DNA from: Dinoroseobacter sp034111085
Lineage (GTDB): Bacteria > Pseudomonadota > Alphaproteobacteria > Rhodobacterales > Rhodobacteraceae
Length of the DNA: 27,055 bases
NCBI GenBank assembly: GCA_034111085.1
Contig: JAWUXZ010000045.1
Coordinates: 1-27,055 of the forward strand
Direction of reading: 5' to 3'
Below the pieces are notes generated by a model. It had not been told where the DNA came from, did not search any database, and saw only the letters and a list, made by a program, of their open reading frames with translations. Positions 14,492 to 23,171 of the stretch are shown here, piece after piece. A program made the position numbers and the translations under genes. Every line of letters begins with the position of its first letter. The first letter of the stretch is position 1.

Positions 14492-16732
14492 ATGACAGAC
14501 CAAACAACCGCCAAGCAGGACGAGGGAATCATCCTTGCAGAAGGCGTAGATGACGAGCCTGTGGAGGCAAATCGCAGAACCTATGAAGGGCACGGATACA
14601 CCTTCGTGTTCGCCTTTGCGACAATCTACGCGATGTTCCACATGGCCGCCCTCAACGGTGTTTCCATCAAGGAATACATCGGCTTAGATATACCCTTTCT
14701 GCCACGGTTCCCGCTGGAGACATGGAACTTCCGCATCGTTCACGTCGCAGGCGCGCTGGCGCTCGGCTTTTTGATGTTCTCGGCGGGCAGCTTTCCGCAA
14801 GATGGCAAGCGAGAGACCCCGCTACTTGGCTATATCGGCTACGCCCTTGCAATTCCTGCGCTATTCGCGCTCGGCATGACCTTTAGCTTCGGGGTCGAAA
14901 TCCAAAACGGCTTGATGTGGAACGGCATCGACGAAGGCATCAGGTTCCGCGAAACGTGGCTGTTCGGCGTGCCCCTCGTGATCGCCACCTTCGGCGCTAT
15001 CGTGTTGAGTTGGTTCCATAAACGCGAGCGCACAGGCTTCTCATCGCTAGACGTGGTGCTCGGGATCTGCGGCATCACAGTGGCCGCATACCTGATCACG
15101 ATCTACGGCACGCTGATGCGTAACTCCACCGGTACGCCTTTCGCGCCCATCGGCATCTCGCTCGCCGCCGTCGCAGGCGCTGCCCTGATCATGGAGCTCA
15201 CCCGCCGCGTGGCAGGCCTTGCGCTTGTCATCATCGCGGTAATTTTCCTGATCTACGTCTTTGCAGGCCAGTTCCTGCCGGGCTTCCTGAACTCGCCCGC
15301 GATCTCGTGGCAGCGGTTCTTCAGCCAAGTCTACACTGATGCCGGTATCCTCGGCCCAACAACGGCTGTTTCGTCCACTTACATTATCCTGTTCATCATC
15401 TTTGCGGCCTTCCTACAGGCCTCCAAAGTCGGTGATTACTTCATCAACTTCGCCTTCGCAGCGGCAGGCCGTTCGCGCGGTGGTCCTGCGAAAGTGGCAA
15501 TTTTCGCGAGCGGATTGATGGGCATGATCAACGGCACTTCCGCTGGAAATGTTGTTGCAACAGGTTCACTTACGATCCCGCTCATGAAGAAGGTCGGCTA
15601 CGAGAAGAAGACCGCAGGTGCCATCGAGGCAGCCGCCTCTACCGGCGGTCAGATCATGCCACCGATCATGGGCGCGGGCGCGTTCATCATGGCCGAGATC
15701 ACGGGCATCCCCTACCAGGACATCGCGATTGCCGCGATCATCCCAGCAATCCTCTATTTCGTATCGATCTACTTCATGGTCGATTTTGAGGCCGCCAAAC
15801 TGGGAATGCGCGGCATGCGCGAGGACGAGCTGCCAAAGTTCAGGGACATGATCTGGCAAGTCTATCTGTTCTTGCCGATCATCATCCTGATCGCAGCACT
15901 GTTCATGGGCTATTCGGTGATCCGCGCAGGCACGTTGGCGACCATATCGGCGGCCGTTGTGTCTTGGTTAACCCCCTACCGGATGGGCATACGCTCGACC
16001 GTCAAGGCGTTTGAGATTGCTGGAACAATGTCGATCCAGATCATCGCGGTGTGTGCCTGTGCGGGTATCATCGTCGGTGTCATCTCCCTAACAGGTGTTG
16101 GCGCGCGGTTCTCGAACTTGCTGTTGGGTCTCGCAGGGGTCAGCCAATTGCTGGCGCTGTTCTTTGCCATGTGTATTGCAATCTTGCTCGGCATGGGCAT
16201 GCCCACCACGGCTGCCTATGCGGTCGCGGCCTCGGTCGTGGCACCGGGATTGGTCGAGCTGGGAATCCAACCGCTAACGGCCCACTTCTTTGTGTTCTAC
16301 TTTGCAGTGGTGTCGGCGATAACACCGCCCGTGGCGCTCGCCAGTTATGCGGCGGCGGGCATATCAGGGGCTAATCCGATGGAGACGAGCGTTGCCTCGT
16401 TCAAGATCGGTATGTCAGCCTTCATCGTGCCGTTCATGTTCTTCTACAACTCGGCACTCTTGATGGACGGCACATGGCCTGAAGTGATCCGCGCCGCTGT
16501 CACCGCAATCTTCGGGGTATGGCTGTTGTCGTCGGGCGTGCAGGGCTGGTTCATGGACACCCGCATTGCATGGTTCATGCGGGCCGGTCTAATCATCACC
16601 GCTCTGTTGATGATCGCAGGCGGGATCGGGACCGACATCGCAGGGATTGCAGCCTTCGCAGCCATCTATGCGGTGCAGAAATTCATCGCGCCGCCTGCGG
16701 ATGCGCAGATTTTGGTCAAAGGGGCCGATTGA
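14492..16732 (+). CDS. TRAP transporter permease, TAXI type, fused 4TM/12TM
   Basis: The fused small and large TRAP membrane subunits form one 746-residue protein. The start at 14492 (MTDQTTAKQD) follows a GGGGGA stretch; in-frame residues upstream are not family-like. A soluble N-terminus of about 35 residues is followed by many hydrophobic segments. The first group (about 37-260) corresponds to the small subunit. The DctM-like part is recognisable from GLMGMINGTSAGNVVATGS at 341-359 and GAIEAAASTGGQIMPPIMGAGAFIM at 376-400. The C-terminal hydrophobic extension after about 650 resembles the DUF3394 tail of this subfamily. It transports the ligand captured by the receptor at 12608. A strong terminator follows the stop. 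Confidence 0.93.
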   Translation: MTDQTTAKQDEGIILAEGVDDEPVEANRRTYEGHGYTFVFAFATIYAMFHMAALNGVSIKEYIGLDIPFLPRFPLETWNFRIVHVAGALALGFLMFSAGSFPQDGKRETPLLGYIGYALAIPALFALGMTFSFGVEIQNGLMWNGIDEGIRFRETWLFGVPLVIATFGAIVLSWFHKRERTGFSSLDVVLGICGITVAAYLITIYGTLMRNSTGTPFAPIGISLAAVAGAALIMELTRRVAGLALVIIAVIFLIYVFAGQFLPGFLNSPAISWQRFFSQVYTDAGILGPTTAVSSTYIILFIIFAAFLQASKVGDYFINFAFAAAGRSRGGPAKVAIFASGLMGMINGTSAGNVVATGSLTIPLMKKVGYEKKTAGAIEAAASTGGQIMPPIMGAGAFIMAEITGIPYQDIAIAAIIPAILYFVSIYFMVDFEAAKLGMRGMREDELPKFRDMIWQVYLFLPIIILIAALFMGYSVIRAGTLATISAAVVSWLTPYRMGIRSTVKAFEIAGTMSIQIIAVCACAGIIVGVISLTGVGARFSNLLLGLAGVSQLLALFFAMCIAILLGMGMPTTAAYAVAASVVAPGLVELGIQPLTAHFFVFYFAVVSAITPPVALASYAAAGISGANPMETSVASFKIGMSAFIVPFMFFYNSALLMDGTWPEVIRAAVTAIFGVWLLSSGVQGWFMDTRIAWFMRAGLIITALLMIAGGIGTDIAGIAAFAAIYAVQKFIAPPADAQILVKGAD

Positions 16733-16757
16733 CCCTTTGCGCGATTTGAGAAATCTA

Positions 16758-16786
16758 GGGGGGAGGCTTTGCGGCCTCCCCTTTTT
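16758..16786 (+). terminator. intrinsic terminator after the TAXI permease
   Basis: GGGGAGGC (16760-16767) and GCCTCCCC (16774-16781) form eight pairs, extended by two G-T pairs, with a six-base loop, followed by five T. It lies 21 bases before the P450 start codon, so the P450 transcript is either read-through or starts within this short space. Confidence 0.88.
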
Positions 16787-16807
16787 CTTGCAAGAAATTA
16801 TTTTCAA

Positions 16808-17971
16808 ATGCAGACGCTTTCACAATCGCCCACTGATCCGGTTTTCGTTCAGAACCCCTATCCGTTCTACGCACAGGCGCGAACCACGGGTGATCTGTTT
16901 CATTGGGCAGACTACGCGATGCCAATGGCATGCACGGCCGCCAGCGTGAACGCGATCCTTCGCGACCGCCGTTTTGGGCGCGAAGCAGTCGAGCCGCTTG
17001 TGATCTCCGATCACCTCACTGACTTCTACCGCGTCGAGGCGCATTCGATGCTTGAGCTGGAACCGCCTCGCCACACCCGCCTTCGCGGTCTGGTGCTGCG
17101 CGCCTTTACCTCGCGCAAGATCAAAGCCCTCGGCCCCGAAATCGACGCGCTCTCGCACCAACTTATTGACGCCTTCCCGAGCGGTGAATTCGACCTGCTG
17201 CCTCAGTTCGCCCAGCATCTTCCCGTTGTCATTATCGCGCGCCTGCTCGGCGTACCCGAGAGCATGTCTGACGAGCTGCTACGCTGGTCCAACGCCATGG
17301 TCCGCATGTATATCGCAGGCAGGTCGCGCGCCGATGAGGACGCAGCCAACGCAGCTGCACGTGATTTCACCACCTTCCTGCGCGGCTATATCGAGGCGCG
17401 CCGCGATGATCCGCGCGACGACCTGATCACCAATCTGATTGCCGCCGAAGAGGATGGCGACCGGCTGTCTACTGACGAGTTAATCACAACATGCATCCTG
17501 ACCCTGAATGCAGGCCATGAGGCAACGGTCCACACCATCGGTAACGGCGTCAAAGCGCTGCTGGAGGCAGGTCTTGGCTGGCCCGCAAACACCGACGCGG
17601 CGGTCGAAGAGATTATGCGGTATGACCCGCCCCTGCATATGTTCACGCGCTATGTCTATGAACAGGTGGAAATCTTCGGCCACACCTTCCAGCGCGGCGA
17701 CCAAGTCGGGTTACTGCTGGCCTCAGCCAATCATGACGGCGCACTCTGGGACCGGGCCGAGGTGTTTGACCCAACTCGCCCGGCAAAACCCCATGCTGCA
17801 TTCGGGGGCGGGCTGCACTTTTGCGTCGGCGCACCCTTGGCGCGGCTGGAGCTGCAACGCGCATTGCCGATCTTGTTTGAGCGATGTCCGGGTTTGGCGC
17901 TGGCAGGCACGCCCCAATACGCCGACACCTACCATTTTCACGGGCTCAGCGCGTTAACAGTACGGATCTAA
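16808..17971 (+). CDS. cytochrome P450
   Basis: This is a soluble bacterial P450 of 387 residues, a haem-thiolate monooxygenase that needs ferredoxin and ferredoxin reductase partners. The haem-binding motif FGGGLHFCVG has its axial Cys at 339. The I-helix oxygen-activation motif AGHEAT is at 235-240, and the K-helix ExxR is Glu268/Arg271 in EEIMRY. No transmembrane anchor is present. The ATG at 16808 follows a strong terminator by 21 bases and lacks a ribosome-binding site, so expression may depend on read-through from the TAXI genes or on a leaderless-like transcript. Its stop overlaps the convergent Lrp-type gene. The substrate is unknown; it may act on a compound brought in by the TAXI system. 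Confidence 0.93.
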   Translation: MQTLSQSPTDPVFVQNPYPFYAQARTTGDLFHWADYAMPMACTAASVNAILRDRRFGREAVEPLVISDHLTDFYRVEAHSMLELEPPRHTRLRGLVLRAFTSRKIKALGPEIDALSHQLIDAFPSGEFDLLPQFAQHLPVVIIARLLGVPESMSDELLRWSNAMVRMYIAGRSRADEDAANAAARDFTTFLRGYIEARRDDPRDDLITNLIAAEEDGDRLSTDELITTCILTLNAGHEATVHTIGNGVKALLEAGLGWPANTDAAVEEIMRYDPPLHMFTRYVYEQVEIFGHTFQRGDQVGLLLASANHDGALWDRAEVFDPTRPAKPHAAFGGGLHFCVGAPLARLELQRALPILFERCPGLALAGTPQYADTYHFHGLSALTVRI

Positions 17972-18429
17972 AGCGGCAGGGCTTGCGTGCTTTTAATCTC
18001 TTCCATGCTCAGCAAAGCCGTCACATTATAGATCCGCACCTCGGATATCAGCGCCTGATAGAACACGTCATAGGCGCGCGCGTTCTCGACCTGCACTTTC
18101 AAGATATAGTCGATTTCGCCCGCAAGCCTATGCGCTTCCAGAACCTCGCCGCGCGTCATTAGCGCCGCCAGAAACCGCTCTTGCCAGTCTTTCTCATGCT
18201 CGGACGTGCGGATCAGTACGAAGAAGCATGCCTCAAACCCCAAGGGCACCGGATCAAGCACTGCAACCTCGCGCCGGATCACACCTGCCTCACGCAGTTT
18301 CTTGATCCGCGACCAGACGGGCGTCTTTGAGGACCCTACTTTTTTGGCGATTTCGTCCAAAGACTGCGTCGCATCGCGTTGCAACTCCGAAAGGATTTTC
18401 CGGTCTGTGGCGTCGATCCGAACAGACAT
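17968..18429 (-). CDS. Lrp/AsnC-family transcriptional regulator
   Basis: The 153-residue protein has the Lrp/AsnC architecture: an N-terminal helix-turn-helix (IDATDRKILSELQRDATQSL, then SLDEIAKKVGSSKTPVWSRIKKL) and a RAM ligand-binding domain (about 65-145, with AHRLAGEIDYILKVQVENARAYDVFY). It is transcribed divergently from the siroheme/sulfite-reductase operon, so control of sulfur assimilation is the natural inference. The effector may be a sulfur metabolite or amino acid. Its stop codon overlaps that of the P450 on the other strand by three bases, which leaves no terminator between them. Confidence 0.93.
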   Translation of the reverse strand: MSVRIDATDRKILSELQRDATQSLDEIAKKVGSSKTPVWSRIKKLREAGVIRREVAVLDPVPLGFEACFFVLIRTSEHEKDWQERFLAALMTRGEVLEAHRLAGEIDYILKVQVENARAYDVFYQALISEVRIYNVTALLSMEEIKSTQALPL

Positions 18430-18480
18430 TCGCGTTTCTCCTGTTTACGAGGCCGTCATCGCCGAGCAGGCGGTGATGAC

Positions 18481-18538
18481 GAACATAATTCCTTATCTAC
18501 CGAGGTGTCTCGCCATGAACCAGAACATTATTCTATAT
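18481..18538 (+). promoter_or_regulatory. phased A/T-rich repeats in the Lrp-cysG promoter region
   Basis: GAACATAATTCCTTAT (18481-18496) and GAACATTATTCTATAT (18523-18538) are near-repeats spaced 42 bases apart, four helical turns, inside the otherwise GC-rich 143-base divergent promoter region. Lrp-type octamers wrap DNA and use such phased sites. A possible -10 element (TATATT, 18534-18539) for cysG lies within the second copy. Confidence 0.5.
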
Positions 18539-18572
18539 TGGGCGAACCAGTCAGACACGGAGCGCGCATCAC

Positions 18573-19961
18573 ATGCAACACTTCCCCATCTTCCTCGACA
18601 CCGCAGGCCGCCGCATTGTGCTGGCTGGCGGCGGCGATGCGGCACTGGCCAAACTGCGCCTACTGATGAAAACCCAAGCGCGTCTGACGGTCTTCGCCAA
18701 AGGCGCCGCACCCGAAATCCACGACTGGGCAGCACTTGGCAAACTGCGCCTTGTGCCCCGAGCTTTTGCGCCCGGTGACGCGCTATGTGCCGCCCTCGCC
18801 TATGCCGCGACCGAGGATGATGCCGAGGACGCGCGCGTTGCTCGGCTCGCGCGCGCTGACGGCGCACTTGTGAACCTCGTCGACAACTTGGCTGCCAGCC
18901 AGTTCATCACCCCTGCCATTGTCGACCGAGATCCCGTTACAGTCGCAATCGGCACCGAAGGCGCTGCCCCGGTGCTGGCCCGCGCGATCAAACGCGATCT
19001 TGAAGAGAAGCTTAGCCCGTCGCTCGGCACGCTCGCGCGTATCGGCAAGACGTTTCGCAAAGCCGTCGAGATCTTGCCGATGGGCCGCAAGCGCCGCGAT
19101 TTCTGGAACGATTATTACTTCGCCAAAGGCCCGCAAGCCTTCGCAGAGGCCGCAGAAGATGGTGCACAAGACGCGCTTGAGGAGCTGTTGCACACCCACC
19201 TAAAGACGACCACGCGTCAAGGCACCGTCGCCCTCGTGGGCGCAGGCCCCGGTGACCCGGAGCTGCTGACACTCAAGGCGCGCAAACTGCTGCATGAGGC
19301 CGATGTCATCATCCATGACACGCTGGTCAGTGCCGAAATCCTCGAACTGGCCCGCCGCGAAGCCACTATCATCCATGCGGGCAAAACAGGGTTCGCCGCA
19401 CACACTCCGCAAGAAGACATCCACGCCTTGATGATCAAGCACGCCGCCGCGGGGGCCCAGATTGTGCGGTTGAAATCCGGTGATACGGGCATCTTTGGAC
19501 GCCTCGACGAAGAGATCGAGGCGTTGGACGGCGAGGGCATTGACTGGTCCATCGTGCCGGGCATCACCGCCGCCTCAGCCGCAACCGCTGCCATTGGACA
19601 AAGCCTCACCAAGCGGGGGCGCAACACCGATTTGCGGTTTCTGACTGGCCATGATGTGGTGGGATTTGCCGATCAAGACTGGCACAGCCTCGCCGCCCCC
19701 GGCACGGTTGCTGCGATCTACATGGCCAAAAAGGGCAGCCGGTATCTGCAAGGCCGCCTGATGATGCACGGTGCCAGCGCTGATACGCCCGTGACGATTG
19801 TCGAGAATGTCAGCCGCGCCGATCAGCGCATCCACGCGACCACGCTTGGCGCTCTGCCCGAGAAAGCGAGCGCCTGCACTGGGCCCGCCATCCTGCTTTA
19901 CGGCCTCTCACCGCGCCGCGCGGAAGCCGCCCTGCCCGCCCTCAAGGAGATCGCCCAATGA
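18573..19961 (+). CDS. cysG: siroheme synthase (fused CysG)
   Basis: One 462-residue chain catalyses all three steps from uroporphyrinogen III to siroheme, the prosthetic group of sulfite reductase. Residues 1-210 are the precorrin-2 dehydrogenase/ferrochelatase half, with the NAD-binding VLAGGGDAALAK and Asp104, which aligns with the catalytic Asp104 of the enterobacterial enzyme. The residue at the Ser128 position is Thr. Residues 217-462 are the SAM-dependent methyltransferase half: VGAGPGDPELLTLKA (222-236), KSGDTGIFGRLDEE (301-314; GDP is more usual than GDT), VPGITAASAA and the C-terminal GPAILLYG. The first gene of the sulfur operon; its 3' end overlaps the DUF2849 gene by ATGA. GGAG lies about ten bases before the ATG. 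Confidence 0.95.
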   Translation: MQHFPIFLDTAGRRIVLAGGGDAALAKLRLLMKTQARLTVFAKGAAPEIHDWAALGKLRLVPRAFAPGDALCAALAYAATEDDAEDARVARLARADGALVNLVDNLAASQFITPAIVDRDPVTVAIGTEGAAPVLARAIKRDLEEKLSPSLGTLARIGKTFRKAVEILPMGRKRRDFWNDYYFAKGPQAFAEAAEDGAQDALEELLHTHLKTTTRQGTVALVGAGPGDPELLTLKARKLLHEADVIIHDTLVSAEILELARREATIIHAGKTGFAAHTPQEDIHALMIKHAAAGAQIVRLKSGDTGIFGRLDEEIEALDGEGIDWSIVPGITAASAATAAIGQSLTKRGRNTDLRFLTGHDVVGFADQDWHSLAAPGTVAAIYMAKKGSRYLQGRLMMHGASADTPVTIVENVSRADQRIHATTLGALPEKASACTGPAILLYGLSPRRAEAALPALKEIAQ

Positions 19962-20269
19962 GCCGTGTTTTCACCCCTCAGATCCTGACCGCAAACGCGC
20001 TTCTTGATGGCGACGTGATCTACATGACCGGTGCGGGCGACTGGTCGCGCAGGCTTGAAGACGCCGCTTTGCTGGAGGACGAGGCCGACGCGCAACTGCG
20101 TCTGATCGAGGCGACGCAGCAATCGCAAACACTTGTTGGGGCCTACTTGGTGGACGCCAAGCCCGGCCCAAACGGTCCTACCCCAACGCATTTCCGCGAA
20201 GACTTCCGCCGCACGGGGCCGTCAAATTACGCCCATGGCAAGCAAGTCGATCTGAGCGCAGGAGCCTGA
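19958..20269 (+). CDS. DUF2849 protein of the sulfite-reductase operon
   Basis: This 103-residue protein belongs to the small DUF2849 family, which in alphaproteobacteria is found next to sulfite reductase genes. It overlaps cysG by four bases (ATGA), and the sulfite reductase gene begins five bases after its stop, so the three are translationally linked. It has no cysteine and no signal peptide or membrane segment. The conserved-looking parts are LLDGDVIYMTGAGDWSRRLE near the start and REDFRRTGPSNYAHGKQ near the end. A role in delivering siroheme or supporting sulfite reductase is suggested only by context. Confidence 0.88.
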   Translation: MSRVFTPQILTANALLDGDVIYMTGAGDWSRRLEDAALLEDEADAQLRLIEATQQSQTLVGAYLVDAKPGPNGPTPTHFREDFRRTGPSNYAHGKQVDLSAGA

Positions 20270-20273
20270 ACAG

Positions 20274-21935
20274 ATGTATCATTACAATGACTTCGATACC
20301 GATTTCCTTGCAGCACGCAATTCCCAGTTCCGGGCCCAAGTCGAGCGCCGTATCGACGGATCGCTGACGGAAGACGAATTCAAGCCCCTGCGCCTGATGA
20401 ACGGCCTCTATCTGCAACTGCACGCCTATATGCTGCGCGTGGCAATCCCATATGGCACGTTGAACGGGGCCCAAATGCGCCAGCTCGCGCTGCTGGCCGA
20501 CAAGTGGGACAAGGGTTATGGCCACTTCACCACGCGCCAGAATATCCAATATAACTGGCCGAAACTGCGCGATGTGCCTGATATGCTCGACGCGCTTGCT
20601 GATGTCGGATTGCACGCGATCCAGACCTCGGGCAACACGATCCGCAACGTAACGGCCGATCACTTCGCGGGGGCCGCGGCCGACGAGGTGGCTGATCCCA
20701 GACCCTACGCCGAGTTGTTGCGCCAATGGTCCACCGATCACCCCGAGTTCCAATTTCTCGGGCGCAAATTCAAAATCGCCGTCATTGGCGCAGATGCCGA
20801 CCGTGCTGTGATCCGCGCCCATGACATTGGCCTGCAAGTTATCGACAAAGACGGTAAGCGCGGCTTTCGTGTGCTTATTGGCGGCGGCTTGGGGCGCACC
20901 CCGATGATAGGTAAGGTCGTCCGCGACTTCTTACCCGAGGCCGATTTGCTTCCCTATTGCGAGGCGATTGTCGGCGTCTACAACCTGCTAGGGCGGCGCG
21001 ACAACAAGTACAAAGCGCGTATCAAGATCACCGTCCATGAGCACGGAATCGACCGGATAACTGAGTTGGTCGAGGCAGAGTTCACCGCGCGCAAGCCGCT
21101 GTTCTCAGGCGTTGATCAGCAGATGCTTACCAAGATCAAAGCGATGTTCGCGACACCCGATTTTAGCGCGGCCCCGCAAGCCCCGAACGCCCCAATTCTA
21201 GAGCCGGGCTTTCGCAGTTGGCTCGACACCAATATCGCCGAGCACCGCGACCCGAACCACGCGATTGTCTCGATCAGCCTCAAGGCCCATGGCGACACGC
21301 CCGGCGATGCCACTTCAAAGCAGATGCGGGTGATGGCAGATCTGGCTGAGCGGTTTGGCTATAACGAGTTGCGCATTAGCCATGAGCAGAACGTGATCCT
21401 GCCCCATGTGCCGCGCGCTCATCTGTCTATACTCTACAACACGTTAAAGGCGCATGGGTTGGCGACCGCAAATATCGGGCTGATCAGTGATATCATCGCA
21501 TGTCCGGGCATGGATTACTGTGCGCTGGCAACCGCGCGCTCGATCCCGATTGCACAAGAAATTGCCACCCGGTTTGACGCACTGAAGCTCGAGCATGAGA
21601 TCGGTGCATTGAAGCTCAAAATCTCGGGCTGCATCAATGCCTGCGGGCATCACCATGTCGGCCATATTGGTATTCTCGGCCTCGACCGCGCGGGCGTGGA
21701 GAACTACCAGATTACGCTTGGCGGCGACCATACGCAGACCGCAAGCATTGGCGAACGTGCGGGTCCGGGCTTTTCGGCCGAAGCGCTGATTCCAGCGCTT
21801 GAGCGGTTGATCTACGCCTATCTGGATCTGCGCACAGACAAGGCCGAGACGTTCCTGAACGCCTTTCGCCGCCTTGGGGCCGCCCCGTTCAAAGCCGCAC
21901 TTTACCCAGCCGAGGACAAAGCCAATGCCGCTTGA
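20274..21935 (+). CDS. cysI: assimilatory sulfite reductase haemoprotein (nitrite/sulfite reductase family)
   Basis: The enzyme carries out the six-electron reduction of sulfite to sulfide using siroheme coupled to a [4Fe-4S] cluster. The 553 residues show the family's repeated ferredoxin-like and haem domains. The first half contains HFTTRQNIQYNW (84-95) and TIRNVTAD (122-129). The cluster cysteines are Cys410 and Cys416 in ACPGMDYCALA, and Cys453 and Cys457 in SGCINACGHHH. No flavoprotein CysJ gene is nearby; electrons more likely come via ferredoxin from the reductase at the end of the operon. AGGAG lies nine bases before the ATG. The next gene begins inside its last codons. Confidence 0.94.
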   Translation: MYHYNDFDTDFLAARNSQFRAQVERRIDGSLTEDEFKPLRLMNGLYLQLHAYMLRVAIPYGTLNGAQMRQLALLADKWDKGYGHFTTRQNIQYNWPKLRDVPDMLDALADVGLHAIQTSGNTIRNVTADHFAGAAADEVADPRPYAELLRQWSTDHPEFQFLGRKFKIAVIGADADRAVIRAHDIGLQVIDKDGKRGFRVLIGGGLGRTPMIGKVVRDFLPEADLLPYCEAIVGVYNLLGRRDNKYKARIKITVHEHGIDRITELVEAEFTARKPLFSGVDQQMLTKIKAMFATPDFSAAPQAPNAPILEPGFRSWLDTNIAEHRDPNHAIVSISLKAHGDTPGDATSKQMRVMADLAERFGYNELRISHEQNVILPHVPRAHLSILYNTLKAHGLATANIGLISDIIACPGMDYCALATARSIPIAQEIATRFDALKLEHEIGALKLKISGCINACGHHHVGHIGILGLDRAGVENYQITLGGDHTQTASIGERAGPGFSAEALIPALERLIYAYLDLRTDKAETFLNAFRRLGAAPFKAALYPAEDKANAA

Positions 21936-22656
21936 TCTAAGTATCGAAGACCGCGTGTGCGACCTCAACGACCGCTACCGCAACCACGGTGCAACCAGCG
22001 TTTTGGAACACAGCCTGAGCGATCCAATGGTGGGCGATATCGCCTTGGTGTCGTCGTTTGGCGCGGAATCTGTGGTGCTGCTGCACCTGATCTCGGTCAT
22101 GGCACCCAGCACCCCGGTTATTTTTCTGGATACCGAGTTGCTGTTTGCCGAGACGCTCGTCTATCAGGCGCAGCTTGCCGAAACGCTGGGCCTAAGCGAC
22201 GTGCGCCGTGTGGAACCCAACCGGGCTGAGGTACTGGTCGAGGACAGCGAAAACCTGCTGCATGAAGCTGATCCTGACGCCTGCTGCGATCTGCGCAAAA
22301 CCCGACCACTTGATCGCGCGCTGGCACCTTTCGATGCTTGGATCACTGGGCGCAAACGCTTTCAGGGCGGCAGGCGCGAGGCACTTGAGTTCTTTGAACC
22401 CGGCACCACCGCACCCCGCATTAAGGTCAATCCGCTGGCCCATTGGGACCGCACGGATGTGGCCGACTACATTGTTAACAATCGCCTGCCCCGCCATCCG
22501 CTGGTCGCGCGTGGTTTTCCGTCCCTGGGCTGTGCGCCGTGCACCTCGCCTGTCGAGACCGGCGAAGACCCGCGTGCGGGGCGTTGGCGCGGCACGGCGA
22601 AGACAGAATGCGGCATACATCTGGGGCCGAATGGTCTGATCCGCAGCGCTTTTTGA
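21925..22656 (+). CDS. cysH: phosphoadenylyl/adenylyl-sulfate reductase, [4Fe-4S] APS-type
   Basis: The ATG at 21925 overlaps the end of the sulfite reductase gene by 11 bases, giving 243 residues. The protein reduces activated sulfate to sulfite. It carries the cysteines of the cluster-containing (APS-preferring) group: Cys120-Cys121 in ACCDLRKTRPL and Cys203/Cys206 in LGCAPCTSPV. The catalytic Cys229 is in TECGIH. The N-terminal nucleotide-binding part has VSSFGAESVVLLHL (42-55) and the FLDTELLFAET stretch. The usual C-terminal ECGIH is followed by an unusual 12-residue tail. The presence of all cluster cysteines makes APS the likely substrate, so no APS kinase would be needed. Thioredoxin is the likely electron donor. 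Confidence 0.94.
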   Translation: MPLDLSIEDRVCDLNDRYRNHGATSVLEHSLSDPMVGDIALVSSFGAESVVLLHLISVMAPSTPVIFLDTELLFAETLVYQAQLAETLGLSDVRRVEPNRAEVLVEDSENLLHEADPDACCDLRKTRPLDRALAPFDAWITGRKRFQGGRREALEFFEPGTTAPRIKVNPLAHWDRTDVADYIVNNRLPRHPLVARGFPSLGCAPCTSPVETGEDPRAGRWRGTAKTECGIHLGPNGLIRSAF

Positions 22657-22676
22657 GTATTTGAGGGGTATTGAAG

Positions 22677-23102
22677 ATGAGAACTGAGACAACATCGAAC
22701 GTAATCGTGCGCGACAATGGCTTTGGCGAAGACGATTGGGCCACCGGATTTTCAGCGCCCGAGGCTTGGGCCGCCAACAGCGTCTGCGGGGTCGATCTTC
22801 CCAACACCGTCGATCCGTTGACGCTGGGTCGCTATCTGGACGCGCGCGCTATACGCATCGCCTTTCCCAACTTCGCCGATGGACGTGGCTTTACGCTGGC
22901 GAGGCGGCTGCGCGCTCTTGGCTACCTGGGCCGGTTGCGCGCCCACGGGCCAATTATATCGGACCAATACGCGATGGCGCGACGCGCAGGGTTTGACGAG
23001 GTCGAAATCCCCGTTGATCTGGCTGCGCGCCAACCCGAAGGCCAATGGATGTTCCGCGCCAATTGGGCCGAGCATGACTATCAGTCGCGCCTGCGCGCTT
23101 GA
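22677..23102 (+). CDS. DUF934 protein of the sulfur-assimilation operon
   Basis: This 141-residue protein starts at the ATG at 22677, eight bases after GAGGGG; the TTG two codons upstream is too close to that site. It belongs to the DUF934 family, whose genes accompany sulfite reductase and CysH in proteobacteria. The core reads FPNFADGRGFTLARRLRALG at 63-82, followed by ISDQYAMARRAGFDEVEIP. It has no cofactor motif that I can name. It contains a single Cys37. Family members are often annotated as putative oxidoreductases without biochemical proof. Its constant position in the operon suggests an accessory role in APS or sulfite reduction. Confidence 0.9.
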   Translation: MRTETTSNVIVRDNGFGEDDWATGFSAPEAWAANSVCGVDLPNTVDPLTLGRYLDARAIRIAFPNFADGRGFTLARRLRALGYLGRLRAHGPIISDQYAMARRAGFDEVEIPVDLAARQPEGQWMFRANWAEHDYQSRLRA

Positions 23103-23171
23103 TCTAGATCGTGATATTTCGGTTTGGCTGCGATACAAAAGCGACCGAACCGCAGACTTGGATGCACCGAC

